42,383 nucleotides of DNA from a virus: positions 1 to 42,383 of IMG/VR virus record IMGVR_UViG_3300037062_000058; one strand, given 5' to 3'. Positions 26,801 through 35,148 of this stretch are shown here, piece after piece. The position numbers and the translations under genes are program-made. The notes under the pieces are model-generated. The model was not told the DNA's origin. It searched no databases and was given only the letters and a program-made list of their open reading frames with translations. Each line of letters opens with the position of its first letter. Positions within the stretch are counted from its first letter, which is position 1.

Positions 26801-29800
26801 ATAATAAATCAGAAGACAAATACAGACATTATTAAAAAGCCTTTTTCATTTACGGATCTATTTGGATTAGATGATGAAGATAAATTTTTTACTGTTTATG
26901 AAGGCACCTATGATGAGTTAACCGGGCTATATAAAATCCTTAATACAGTAAATATTAATCTTAAATATCTTACTTTTTTCGAGGAAAGAAGAGTCAATCA
27001 AGTCTTAGATGCTATTAAATACAATTTAACTGGTACTAAGTATCCGCTGCCTTTTCCCCCTTACATATTAAAATTGTCTAACATCTACAAGAAAAAGGAT
27101 AATTTGGGGACTGAAAAATTCTTCTATGTAGATTTTGATAAGTATTATGATGCAACCGCAAATAACGGATATAATGAGAGCATAATTTTTAGATCTCGTA
27201 ACAGGAATAGCTGGGTACAATACGCGGTTAATGAGGATAATGATTTTGTCGACCCAGAATATGGTTTTAGTGACGCAGACGTATATAAGAATTTTTATGA
27301 CCCAAACAATTTGTATATCAAGCTTATTATTGAGAGACAGAGTTGGCTTACAGAACTTAATGTTATTAAAGACATATTTGATACAAACGACAAGTTAGAT
27401 AGAGCTTATACATTTTCTAATGGAGTTATTCAAGCTCAGGCTGAATTCTTGGATTATTTGAATCAAATTTCATGTGGAGATAATAGTACCCCATTACCCT
27501 CGTGCATAAAATATCGTATAGAATCTTATTCAGAGATCCTAAATTTTTTGTTGGATCAATCTGATACTACCCACCAATATTTAGTAGATAACACTTCCGG
27601 CCCTTTATATAGGACTATGATGGAAGATACTAACATATCTAAGCCTATGAATGATTCTTATACGCAGGCTCAAACTGCATTTACTAAATATACAAATTTT
27701 CAAAACGAATGTAATCTTTATTATGACTTAAATAGTTTTTATTATAATAAATGGCAGACAGAATATGTTAAGTGGGTTTTAAGCTTAGAACAAGGCTTAA
27801 TATATCAGAAAGATGCTAAGAATATCTTTCAAGCATCCTTAGATAATTATATTGATATTGGCTTCAAGACTTTTCCAGCAATAAAACTAAGTGTAATAGA
27901 CCAGGGTGTTAAACCGGCTTTTACAATTTCTGTGGCAAAATATGTAGTTACCTATAATATGTTGGCTACTGCGGATACTGCTCAGGATGAATATGATGAT
28001 GCAACTTTAATAATACAGTATAAGATATCTGATGTTAAAGACAATCAGGAAATACCCTTTAATTTAAGAAGTTACTCAACTCTTCAAAATCTTGTGGACA
28101 GTATAAATTCTACATGTGTACATCCTGTTTCAAATATTAAGGTATTGTCAGCATCATGTGTGTTTGATTACTATCCATATAGAAATTATTCTACAAAGTG
28201 GATTTTAAGAACTTATCGTGCCACCCCAAGTAATGACTCTAATGGCCCTGATACTGTGGGTGGAGATGGGTGGACAGCTTTGAGTCCTGATCCAACTATT
28301 GATGATCGTATATATGTGTCTAATGTCTTAGATCATAGGAATTATGACTCCAGAGTATTCTTTATGAGTAGGACTGACATACATAAGGATATCTTAACTA
28401 TAAACTCAGAAAAAATTATAGCATTCCCGTATTATGTTGATACGCGGGGTAATGATATTTTAAGTAAAATGGGTCCTATACCTGTTGCAGGCAGATGGGC
28501 TACTGAGGATGCCAGTTCTACAGATTCAGTAGATTATACTAAAGAACTTGATGTTCTGAGTATAAAGCCTGGAGTAGATAATGCTACTATTATCGATTAT
28601 GAATTTTTAGATTATGTACAAGGCGAGGAACAGATTTCTGGAGAGCAGACACCTCGAAATCCTACCTATGAAACAAGTCCTGAGACTTTAGCAAGCATAG
28701 GGTATAACCCTCAAACTTTTACATTATCAGAGAATACTCCAATTATAGTAGAGGATGCTGTTACAGGTACTTCATCAGTATTAGATGCAAATTTACAAGC
28801 ATTAAATACTTTAGTTGCTAATGTCCCTACAATTGCTCCTACGACTAAAGTTATTAGGGATTTGAGAATAATATTAAGAATAAAAAATCAGGTGAATCCT
28901 GATAAATATCAAGACGTTTCATTTGTTTTTAGCTTAAGGCAATACCCTACTATTAATGATTTAAATAATGCTTTAAATAACAATCATTATGCTTCAGATG
29001 GTAATGGGAATATCATTTTAGATGAAAATAATAATGCTGCGGTAGCTTCAATCGGTAAAAGAGCTATATACTTTAATTCATCCTTGATAGGCTCAGAAGA
29101 TCTACAAGGAAGAATGAAAACAGTAGATATCACTACGGAATATAATCAGCAATTGATCTATGTAGCAACATATGAATATTGGCAGATAAATGATGAAAGG
29201 GTGTATAACACTTTAACAAACTCGTGGAGTGGGGATATAACTACTATTAAGATAATAGAGCCCATTAATAGTAGCTATAACGTAGGGTGGAAATTACGGA
29301 AGCAAAACGCTATAAATGGTATGCAGATAACATTCAGAGTAACACCAAGAACTTATAGCCCCTATTATGACTATAGATTTAAAATATATGATCCAAAGAA
29401 AGCAAGAGATACTATCTTTTTAAATGAGAAAAAGGATACTTTAGCTTTTGATCTCTATGGATGGGATGATGATGCTCAATATAAAATTAAAAATAATGTC
29501 TTATACTTGAGAAGTGCAACAATAACAGATCCGGTCCAGATACTCTTATATAAGACAAGTAATTTAGATACAAGCATAGATCATCCCGAGGAAAAATTGC
29601 AGCTTATAGATGTTATTAGATCGATTAATAATAATGCTACCTGCAATAATTATTTCTTTGCAAATTTAAGATTTGGCAGAGAATATAACTCAGACTATGA
29701 TTATACTTATTTACCTGATACCCAGATATGGGCAGGAGGGGATGGGTGGGTATCCATTCAGGATACTACTACCTCTATTATTCCAACTAAAGTAGCTTTG

Positions 29801-31612
29801 GATTATTTGTATTTGGATAAAGACATAGCTTTTTCTATTAGTTCTGTTGGATCAAATCCAACATATCAGGTAGTGCCTTTAAATCCATTACCTCCAATTC
29901 CTGATCCAAATATAGTTTATAAATCACAGGCATTGATTTTAAGCGCGGATATGCCAGCTTTTGAGGTAGATCTTAATGCTATTGATTTTAATTCCCCATC
30001 AGCCTCTTATACAGTAGATAGTATTTTATCAACTCTGATTTTAACCGGTAATTATATAACGAGTACAGAAGTATTCTCAGATTTCTTTTATTTAACAAAT
30101 CCAACAATTCAGGATATGGTAAATGCCATAAATCTTAATCCGGCTTTTACAGCTTCTTTATATTCTGCCGGTGTTGCTACGATTCCTTCTTCTAATTTAG
30201 TTAATGGTAATAATTTATCAATAGCTACACCTACTAGGCTTGTAGCCAGCCCCAGCAATATACCAGTTATTAACTTATCAGTTAATACTCCAGAATATGT
30301 TGGTGTGACTTATTATGTTGATAATGTTCTAAATAAACTTACTTTAAAGTATATAATTAATACTTCTCATTCTTTTGTTTATCCTATAACAAACCTTTCA
30401 ACAAAAACTTTATATGATGTCATTTCTGAAATAAATACTTATTCACCAATAGCAGGTCCAACATTTTTTATAGCGACTTTGAAATGGATAAATGGCTTTG
30501 ATTCCGCTTCTTTATTATTAGATGCTACTAATGTTCCTATAACTTCAACGGATATTCTTATGACAGGGATCCAGGAATATCCGCTAATGATAGGTACAAA
30601 TTCAATAAGAATAGAAGATCTTATATCAGAAATTAATTTGACTACCTATGCAACTGGTTTTTCTGTAACTGACTTACAATCCTCAACATATATTGGTTAT
30701 AAAGGATTACCCGCCAATTTACTTGTTCCTGTAAGTGGGACGCATCCTTTTACAGATCCTCTTTATTTTGATTTTAGGAATGTTATAGCAGCTTATATAC
30801 TGAATATGAGCCACACTACGAGATCAACAGTTCCAGGAGTTATATCTTCTGCGGGAGAATCTTGTACATGTACACTTTCTTCTGATGGTACAATATCTTT
30901 TCAGAAAGCTGTCAGTTCTTTAACTAATTCTAATTTCATAGGGAATACTTATTCATATAACATAAGTAATAAAGATATAGCAGGATTTATAAATGCCGCT
31001 ATGAATTTGGAAGGATATCTTGAGACACCTTCTCCTCAATTCTCTTATGCTATAGGTAAAGGTATACTTAATATGGATGTTGCTATAATACCTGCTCAGG
31101 GCATCAGCTATGGAAAATTGAGGCTGAGAAATAAATCTGTAGACCCAAATTCAGATGCGGCATCAAGTGTGTCCTCTATAAATTTAAGTCTCAATGATCC
31201 TGAAGTTTTAAATACGCATGTTTATTTTGGGTTTTTAGGCGATATAAGTTTCTATCAAATATCTGATTATAATTTGTGGAAGCAGTATATCTTGGTTAAA
31301 AGGAGAGTAGGTCTTCCGTGGAATAAGGTTAATGACTCTTTTATTCCGGACTATTACGTCTCAAATGATACTTACAATTTTTCAAGTTATGACTATACTC
31401 TTAATTTGGTTCAGAATGGAAAGTTTTTGGACTATCTGAAACATGTGAGATTTGGCCAGCTTGCTAACAGTTTAAAACTTGAAGATTTATATAATAATAA
31501 ATATTTCTGGTTATACCTGAAATTTCATAAGGAGATAGGATGCGATCAGAAAGTGATAGCATTAACGAAAAAGACCAAGGAAGACGACCAGAAAGCAAAG
31601 TTGCTGACGTAG
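20828..31612 (+). CDS. Giant modular virion protein (3594 residues), probable baseplate/tail-fibre component
   Basis: ATG 20828 follows AAAGG by a normal spacing. The product, about 400 kDa, is almost entirely beta-rich. Residues ~1-600 contain small beta-modules of the pattern G-x-D-Y-x-x-x-Y-x-x-G-x-I-x-L-x-x-P, e.g. EGVDYTFEYQSGAIKLTKP and EGVDYKVFYLSGTIVLLNP; another is near residue 1475 (VQGTDYTIDGTQIALTIP). About ten modules spread from ~950 to ~3400 share a strand followed by (S/T)-(I/L)-x-D-(L/M)-(V/A)-x-x-IN, such as TLQNLVDSINS, TIQDMVNAINLN, TLYDVISEIN and SIRDLADAIV, resembling the IN motif of flagellar hook/flagellin proteins. Helical stretches lie near 1530-1640 and 2160-2360. 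The last ~100 residues are helical with WLYLKFHKEIGCD. No enzyme motif or collagen repeat was found. Its place between spike and wedge genes suggests a large outer baseplate or fibre protein; the role is inference. Confidence 0.7.
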   Translation: MNLDFFKLKSIFLEDTVVRNPRVGSKNRPTSRTIDVGCTGINSTDDIYTGEIGVNSEYLIQGSVKGTVIKGSSGTFTLNSNKIKNIQNVYGLLPGETVNWGDSLRADGHDEFYPVTGISDDFSTLWLQDNNTTVTGVNDFEVRKIRLDSTHFEYIKNDEGDIKFFYDKNNRDWRYTGIQGFTGPLIAESGKDAFIEGDPVTLQFYPSYTSTAPDVTSIDTTSTDPKAPYGQKVLENKLISDTSDLILNPIPYPDDNQNFRLYWGPVGDVSLKTKDIDYTINYTMDPDYTSAKLPYSQRTVAYLKFLNELKNTVQVSSIGLDFQGVFNIHEDPSTSATKLARGVINIFPNSKALTIAGDTQEYTGEIIRVGQKVLDKYFDYNIEYNNGIINFIKHSNLELDVSSVLYNQNLIWDGVSVVKGVGLTGLKTQDPANLVIPYGIAGLTGINVDVYFEDIDDNDFKEGVDYTFEYQSGAIKLTKPLKSGECALVSYFVEGEDVVNEVLNLKTLRTQKNPIIESSITIKKTYSDSSSSSTGIKILIEGVDYKVFYLSGTIVLLNPSVTENLSSLQVSYTPFSQVQCILQPVASDPNNYLITIVDDKLKVSDPFNLKFSVINPIISTPQVDPFGENPTTYANSVIPKSLLSLKAEGEPGYGLSNLTPDEMIAIGITGLHYMGLDVKLGQTPEEFYAIGLTGIIELGIAPDMKQIYDVTNYTYNDVSKIVALDPSKNVGKPRPDLNDIILATYSYVGDVLPYTPVQIIFPVFNQDDNSILIEGFDKTDTIYPGMILRIDNFDPQKYYYFKVVNVDYDGMNTTITFASPFPEDIRNPSFYIFDDILNWYPLPAGTSIDSTVTVGADTLTLSGDPLEAKDLLRPQTLMSIGGTDIYEVLSTSAIDSNTLQVKIFPNLQKEYPTGIMISDPVYQQGATDIVSKHPIITDPPHPAFTIRYVAPVDAIYGMATIYIDGEKIVFVEIVDNSTAAYNFYFRDYASIRDLADAIVNTVSHITPRPHSPFTLISENGDIEQYYIGAGFWSSNLVLPFDHDQPIIIPNEGYLVTIKQEVFRYILVKAYNNTSNFLVEKKDRKDYFSAGNLLAFISKSSGDLSFFEVSGVSTVPNKTTPKTADTQVSLNDSFRENMIAPYMYKYDAINWVEVTSPFFNIDTAGSKISLSSDLPLFKQNSFVRINGGLVYQIQNVSVYDTVTTLTFSPGLSSSINKITSFKVSDMPIYLNSVSPQPSIFINYKVYEGRSGETSVTVDDKNITITEKLAGSLESTAQIELARYSNLNQIAGALNRLQLTVPGYNPLSVDTSAYKDVFSAGGNSLLLVPMTQAVSLPASISVSKKIFEIGYTSPDSSTDYKITIPSDGSNTISLSEWKGSDKPGTLRVNTVNYSNRLISEVISDISNLGSIVSGHKPWSVSNTNYDDYFAKNKPGYYTIIPFPGSDKDSLPYFVQAIENPKFWYQVGVLNRNVLVQGTDYTIDGTQIALTIPIAVSERYEVSYLGIDDLAEYGGKSITCSCRYFYSIPAGYQVNVYMDYLNPDQYYVQKLTERKFLEIVTQPQIKDLLQQAGNSVGMGNDSGSDNSANNWDGGLVDLYYYLKDEKIKSQLYIKLFQWYKQRLRNFAAEAQLIMGVKYGHCNFYGIKGNGQYTLEDSYVEDNNYTLTKISDLAQIHNGFSKFFPIGYDGNAPQPYARFGNIYQSYNEVFCYNIRYIDESGKILNTEGRVISTNPYWSNVVDKQTTFSNLDFDILPYDQESSFVSRGVTGLYTIPYNQEDKHLRVSDSNYKFLERISTGDQLQILDSKNTYNIASILSNASAQPVIITYSDGTPLTYDGTMKSPGTLPVYGEYLQNYSYVLSTDTVPPTTNPTNPLGYPVGTPVVRNTSSNIITGLGYRLVNPSSPYDILVLENGKYFTDSGIRTFTVQRSVVNNVTTWNYVSNKANWTLQDLEANLPKDGLNIIVTRNSSKDFPVIFPAWDDEFNLGTKVVGLRIINQKTNTDIIKKPFSFTDLFGLDDEDKFFTVYEGTYDELTGLYKILNTVNINLKYLTFFEERRVNQVLDAIKYNLTGTKYPLPFPPYILKLSNIYKKKDNLGTEKFFYVDFDKYYDATANNGYNESIIFRSRNRNSWVQYAVNEDNDFVDPEYGFSDADVYKNFYDPNNLYIKLIIERQSWLTELNVIKDIFDTNDKLDRAYTFSNGVIQAQAEFLDYLNQISCGDNSTPLPSCIKYRIESYSEILNFLLDQSDTTHQYLVDNTSGPLYRTMMEDTNISKPMNDSYTQAQTAFTKYTNFQNECNLYYDLNSFYYNKWQTEYVKWVLSLEQGLIYQKDAKNIFQASLDNYIDIGFKTFPAIKLSVIDQGVKPAFTISVAKYVVTYNMLATADTAQDEYDDATLIIQYKISDVKDNQEIPFNLRSYSTLQNLVDSINSTCVHPVSNIKVLSASCVFDYYPYRNYSTKWILRTYRATPSNDSNGPDTVGGDGWTALSPDPTIDDRIYVSNVLDHRNYDSRVFFMSRTDIHKDILTINSEKIIAFPYYVDTRGNDILSKMGPIPVAGRWATEDASSTDSVDYTKELDVLSIKPGVDNATIIDYEFLDYVQGEEQISGEQTPRNPTYETSPETLASIGYNPQTFTLSENTPIIVEDAVTGTSSVLDANLQALNTLVANVPTIAPTTKVIRDLRIILRIKNQVNPDKYQDVSFVFSLRQYPTINDLNNALNNNHYASDGNGNIILDENNNAAVASIGKRAIYFNSSLIGSEDLQGRMKTVDITTEYNQQLIYVATYEYWQINDERVYNTLTNSWSGDITTIKIIEPINSSYNVGWKLRKQNAINGMQITFRVTPRTYSPYYDYRFKIYDPKKARDTIFLNEKKDTLAFDLYGWDDDAQYKIKNNVLYLRSATITDPVQILLYKTSNLDTSIDHPEEKLQLIDVIRSINNNATCNNYFFANLRFGREYNSDYDYTYLPDTQIWAGGDGWVSIQDTTTSIIPTKVALDYLYLDKDIAFSISSVGSNPTYQVVPLNPLPPIPDPNIVYKSQALILSADMPAFEVDLNAIDFNSPSASYTVDSILSTLILTGNYITSTEVFSDFFYLTNPTIQDMVNAINLNPAFTASLYSAGVATIPSSNLVNGNNLSIATPTRLVASPSNIPVINLSVNTPEYVGVTYYVDNVLNKLTLKYIINTSHSFVYPITNLSTKTLYDVISEINTYSPIAGPTFFIATLKWINGFDSASLLLDATNVPITSTDILMTGIQEYPLMIGTNSIRIEDLISEINLTTYATGFSVTDLQSSTYIGYKGLPANLLVPVSGTHPFTDPLYFDFRNVIAAYILNMSHTTRSTVPGVISSAGESCTCTLSSDGTISFQKAVSSLTNSNFIGNTYSYNISNKDIAGFINAAMNLEGYLETPSPQFSYAIGKGILNMDVAIIPAQGISYGKLRLRNKSVDPNSDAASSVSSINLSLNDPEVLNTHVYFGFLGDISFYQISDYNLWKQYILVKRRVGLPWNKVNDSFIPDYYVSNDTYNFSSYDYTLNLVQNGKFLDYLKHVRFGQLANSLKLEDLYNNKYFWLYLKFHKEIGCDQKVIALTKKTKEDDQKAKLLT

Positions 31613-31773
31613 AAGGGTCTTGGGTTTTATTCAATATCCCATCAGAAGAGGATTCTGCAAAAGAATTAACAAGGGATCTCTTTGGAGATGTTCTATACAA
31701 GATTGAATGTTTGTTTAATAAGGATAAGAGAAGTTTTAAAAAAATAATTGAGGGAAAAAGACATGGGACTTAG
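31540..31773 (+). CDS. Small hydrophilic protein overlapping the giant gene
   Basis: A 77-residue frame starts at ATG 31540 with AAGGAG five bases upstream, 73 bases before the giant gene ends, and stops 11 bases into the next gene. The ideal ribosome-binding site, the tight linkage on both sides and a protein-like composition argue that it is real. The N-terminal half is charged and probably flexible (SDSINEKDQGRRPE); the C-terminal half has a helix DVLYKIECLFNKDKRSFKK. I recognise no family. It may be a small baseplate or assembly protein. The alternative is a chance frame in the overlap, but the 128 bp after the giant gene would then be non-coding in a cluster with almost no gaps. Confidence 0.65.
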   Translation: MRSESDSINEKDQGRRPESKVADVEGSWVLFNIPSEEDSAKELTRDLFGDVLYKIECLFNKDKRSFKKIIEGKRHGT

Positions 31774-33583
31774 GCCACATATAGTTTTTGAGGACGTGAA
31801 GCCCAAGTTAGATGGTGGATATAAAAATATAGGGTTAATAGATCCTGTAGTTTATATCCCTAACACAGTTACTCAAGGAGCTTCTCAGTCTCCGCCTGAT
31901 TTATCCGGGGGGGATAAATGGAAAGAATTTTCCCTTAGCTTATCTATTGGAGATATGATTAGCCAAGCGGATCTTAAAAACTATAATAATGTTCTTAAGA
32001 CAATTAATCAAATAACTCAAGCTATGGTTGCCTTAATAAAAATACTTAGGATATTGACCTCTGATTTAAAATCTATTAATAGAGCGTTAAAATTCATAAT
32101 AAAGCAGATAGTAATTACATTAAAAGATTTGATTAATTCATTTATGTCTACAGGGATATATTTCACTGTAATAAGACCAAAGCAAAGCGAGCATGATCAT
32201 GGATATATTATTCCAACATGGGCTGATTTTAATGAATTTAAACATGTAGCTATAGCTGCATGCACAGATTACAATGATAAGGGATCTCCATCTCAATTCA
32301 ACTTAGATGCTCAGGTAGGTGGTTTTATTATAGGGGGTGTTGCAGGTTCTAATGACCCCGGTGCCATAGACTACATATATCATAATATGAAAGTTCTTGG
32401 GAATCTTTTTGGATTTGAATTTTCTTTACCTAGTCCACCTAAATATTCTCTGGCTGTTGGGGGTATTTATGACTCTAAGATAGGTATAAAACTTACTTGG
32501 AATAGACCAGATTCTTTTATATTTGGTGGGTTTTATATCTATAGATCTATGAATAAAGACGGTAGCTTTCCAACACCTGATCAAATGGGGACTATTATTA
32601 ATAATGCCCCTATAGCTCAAGATCCTAGCCAAGTTAGGAATTTCCAAAAAATAAAAATATTTGATAATGACGCGGACAGCAAGAAACCTTTTAATCAGGG
32701 TACAGGTAAACCTTTTTTTGTAAAAGCTGTGCCAGGTATAACTAGCTATTCTTATACTGATTTTGATATTGAAGACGGTAAAATGTACTATTACAAAGTT
32801 TATACTGTTTTTAGTGATTCACCAAGCGGGATATCAGGAGACCCTTTTTTATTTAGGGTAAATAGTCCCTTAGCTTCTAATATAGCAGGAGCCGTGGCTT
32901 ATGGATGTATACCAGTTTCAGAGATTGAGAATGGTATCCTTACTGTAGATGGTGATTGGATAGATGAGGCAGTCCATGCAAAAAGTAAATGGCTTAAAGT
33001 TTCTCTTAAAGATCTTTTAGGTCCGGAGGTAGATAAACTGCTTAAAACTATCGAAAAATTTGCTGATAAATTAATAGGGTACGTTAATACATCTACAGAT
33101 GCTATTAATGATTATTTGGATTTCTTTTCAAATAAAATCAATGATTACATAAAAATTATACAAATTATAACTGAAGTTATTCAGATATTGATGAATTTCA
33201 GATTAAAAGGTTCTGTTGTCCTTCTGAATTTAACTGAGGCTAAGTCTGGAGGCATACAAGGATTTGCAGAAAGAATTTCCAAGGCCACGGTAGACTCAGC
33301 AATTTTAGGAAGATTGCCTAAGAGTGAAAGCGAGATAGTAGGAGGATTAACAGCTGGCACAGAAATTAATGAAGCAATTAGTAATGATATGGGACAAGCA
33401 TTGTCGCAATTAAAAGGTATTTATTATGGGTTAATTATTGTATACGGTATAGGTAACCCTTCAGATATTAAAGCTTATGCAGCCCCCTATATGGAAGAAT
33501 ATAATGATGTTACCCAGCAGTTAGCTGATAGTCAAAAATCTATAAATATGCTTCTAAAAATTCTTTTAGGAAAAGGATCCTAA
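31763..33583 (+). CDS. Virion protein with a fibronectin-III-like domain; probable baseplate part
   Basis: I take ATG 31763 (606 residues), preceded by GAGGG with good spacing; a TTG at 31748 would lie before that ribosome-binding site. Residues ~50-130 form long hydrophobic-heptad helices (ITQAMVALIKILRILTSDLK). Residues ~226-370 fit a fibronectin-III-like sandwich, with IGIKLTWNRP, FIFGGFYIYRS, and TSYSYTDFDIEDGKMYYYKV ahead of an AVAYGC strand. A second amphipathic helix region follows at about 407-490 (VDKLLKTIEKFADKLIGYV, IKIIQIITEVIQILMNF). Such helices could pack into a multi-chain shaft. The 31900-31918 bases form a small G-loop inverted repeat in the coding region. I do not know the family; the position points to the baseplate or fibre network. 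Confidence 0.6.
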   Translation: MGLRPHIVFEDVKPKLDGGYKNIGLIDPVVYIPNTVTQGASQSPPDLSGGDKWKEFSLSLSIGDMISQADLKNYNNVLKTINQITQAMVALIKILRILTSDLKSINRALKFIIKQIVITLKDLINSFMSTGIYFTVIRPKQSEHDHGYIIPTWADFNEFKHVAIAACTDYNDKGSPSQFNLDAQVGGFIIGGVAGSNDPGAIDYIYHNMKVLGNLFGFEFSLPSPPKYSLAVGGIYDSKIGIKLTWNRPDSFIFGGFYIYRSMNKDGSFPTPDQMGTIINNAPIAQDPSQVRNFQKIKIFDNDADSKKPFNQGTGKPFFVKAVPGITSYSYTDFDIEDGKMYYYKVYTVFSDSPSGISGDPFLFRVNSPLASNIAGAVAYGCIPVSEIENGILTVDGDWIDEAVHAKSKWLKVSLKDLLGPEVDKLLKTIEKFADKLIGYVNTSTDAINDYLDFFSNKINDYIKIIQIITEVIQILMNFRLKGSVVLLNLTEAKSGGIQGFAERISKATVDSAILGRLPKSESEIVGGLTAGTEINEAISNDMGQALSQLKGIYYGLIIVYGIGNPSDIKAYAAPYMEEYNDVTQQLADSQKSINMLLKILLGKGS

Positions 33584-33586
33584 TAT

Positions 33587-34105
33587 ATGACTGTTTTAAG
33601 GACTTATTCTGAATACTTGCGACAGGATAGTTTAGCCGATATAGATGATCTTTATTCAATAACTAAGGATACTGAGAACTATCGGTCAAAAAAAGTTGAA
33701 GATCTTAAGAATGAGCATACTCTTATTATGCGGAGAATTGATAGGGTTACTCAGCAGAAAGCCGCATACATAAGATCTACAGGGGTATTGCCAAGTTCAG
33801 AGGATATGGTGAATGTGATGCCCTATGTTAAAAATGACGATTTTGATTCTGGTAATCCTGAGTTAGCCTCTGACCCAGAAGCTAATAAGAGAGTTTTGAT
33901 TAGAAGGCCAACGGATCCTATCCTGAATTTTGTCAGGGATAATTTAAGAGCAAACATAACAGAGATAGATATTAAACTAAGAGATTATAATTATCAGTTA
34001 TTAAAATTATCCTGGATGGATAAGAAAATTTCATATCTAATAACTAATCTTATGAAAAATGAAACATCAGTTCAACAGTCGGTAACATCAACAACTATGG
34101 CATAA
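33587..34105 (+). CDS. Unrecognised helical protein in the baseplate cluster
   Basis: The 172-residue product starts 3 bases after the previous gene, behind AAAAGGATCC. It is almost entirely helical, with two heptad-rich stretches: about 25-60 (SKKVEDLKNEHTLIMRRIDR) and about 120-160 (ITEIDIKLRDYNYQLLKLSW), separated by an acidic loop. It has no cysteine, signal peptide or membrane segment. A helical hairpin or small coiled-coil assembly protein is the best description. Tight packing with its neighbours implies joint expression with the baseplate genes. No function can be assigned. Confidence 0.6.
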   Translation: MTVLRTYSEYLRQDSLADIDDLYSITKDTENYRSKKVEDLKNEHTLIMRRIDRVTQQKAAYIRSTGVLPSSEDMVNVMPYVKNDDFDSGNPELASDPEANKRVLIRRPTDPILNFVRDNLRANITEIDIKLRDYNYQLLKLSWMDKKISYLITNLMKNETSVQQSVTSTTMA

Positions 34106-34107
34106 TT

Positions 34108-35148
34108 ATGACTACATCAGATATGGCATTCCTCGCAGCTTATGACAATTTAATTAGTATGTTTCAGGGTTGTAGTGGGATCATGAAGCTTTTAGATGAT
34201 TTTGGTAATTTTCTTAATAGTATTACCGGGCCAGGAGAACCTTTCCCAGGATATGAAGGACCTGCTATCCTTTTGCAATATCGGGACATGTATGGTATAA
34301 GAAAAAAATTATACGATAATGTTACTAATTATTTGGATACTTATCAAAGTGATCTTAGCAATAATTACCAAACTGCAAAAGGAGTCCTCAATCAAATAAA
34401 ATATGATTTTAATATAATAATGAATTTAAAAACAATAGATTCTATAGGGTTTTTTATAGCAGACTTTCCTGATGAGAATTATCAAAAGAAGCTGGCTATA
34501 AATTTAAGAGACCCTTTGATGAATGCCATTAAAACATTGACTACTTCTCAATCAGCTGAGAAACAAAGTGGGGGTATTACTAAACAGTCAAATGTTGAAA
34601 CAACTAATTCTGTTGCTCTTCAGGTCGCTAATTTAGGTCAGGCACGTATGCAAGATCCGGTTGTACAGAGATGGACCAGTAACTTGAGAGCGGAGGTTAT
34701 ACACGATTTTACGGTGTCTTATGTTAATGATAAAGCAAAAGAACATATACAGCAAAAAAGTATCCTTAATAAATTGGCCAATGGACAATATCTGGCTGAT
34801 ATAGCTAATAATTTTGATAATAAAATTACAAATCTATTAGCCCCAGCATCAAATGCCATAACCAGTCTTACTGCGGCATTATCAAGCAGTATAGCAAAGT
34901 ATGTTTTTAAAAATTTAATGTACGGCTCTATTCGCATTTCGGACCCCAATGATCCTCATGGAAAGGACTTAAAATCTGTAATGAGGGAGAAGACTCGTAA
35001 AAAGTTTGGTGATTTAAGATTTTGTGATGAGGCAGAGCAAAAAGACTCTAGTGGCCACTGGGTATTAAAGAATGAAGCAGCATCTATGGCCCAGTTAGAA
35101 CAAGCTCGGAAGACTTTAATAAATAAAATGTTGAAATACAAACAATAG
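34108..35148 (+). CDS. Unrecognised helical protein in the baseplate cluster
   Basis: The 346-residue product begins two bases after the previous stop (TAATTATG), with no ribosome-binding site, so coupled translation is likely. The N-terminal ~110 residues are helical with a G/P loop (GPGEPFPGYEGP) and a YDNVTNYLDTYQSDL helix. A mid region is Q/S/T-rich (about 145-175). The rest is helical, including a mildly hydrophobic stretch LLAPASNAITSLTAALSSSI, and the C-terminus is K-rich. It carries no recognisable domain. The similar helix-rich character of this gene and the one before suggests partners, but this is only an inference from context. Confidence 0.6.
   Translation: MTTSDMAFLAAYDNLISMFQGCSGIMKLLDDFGNFLNSITGPGEPFPGYEGPAILLQYRDMYGIRKKLYDNVTNYLDTYQSDLSNNYQTAKGVLNQIKYDFNIIMNLKTIDSIGFFIADFPDENYQKKLAINLRDPLMNAIKTLTTSQSAEKQSGGITKQSNVETTNSVALQVANLGQARMQDPVVQRWTSNLRAEVIHDFTVSYVNDKAKEHIQQKSILNKLANGQYLADIANNFDNKITNLLAPASNAITSLTAALSSSIAKYVFKNLMYGSIRISDPNDPHGKDLKSVMREKTRKKFGDLRFCDEAEQKDSSGHWVLKNEAASMAQLEQARKTLINKMLKYKQ

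Noticed and set aside
31748-31762. TTG at 31748 as start of the 606-residue protein
   Set aside because: It precedes the GAGGG box that fits ATG 31763.
31900-31918. TTTATCC-G5-GGATAAA inverted repeat
   Set aside because: A 7-bp stem in coding sequence is short enough to be chance; noted only in the gene entry.
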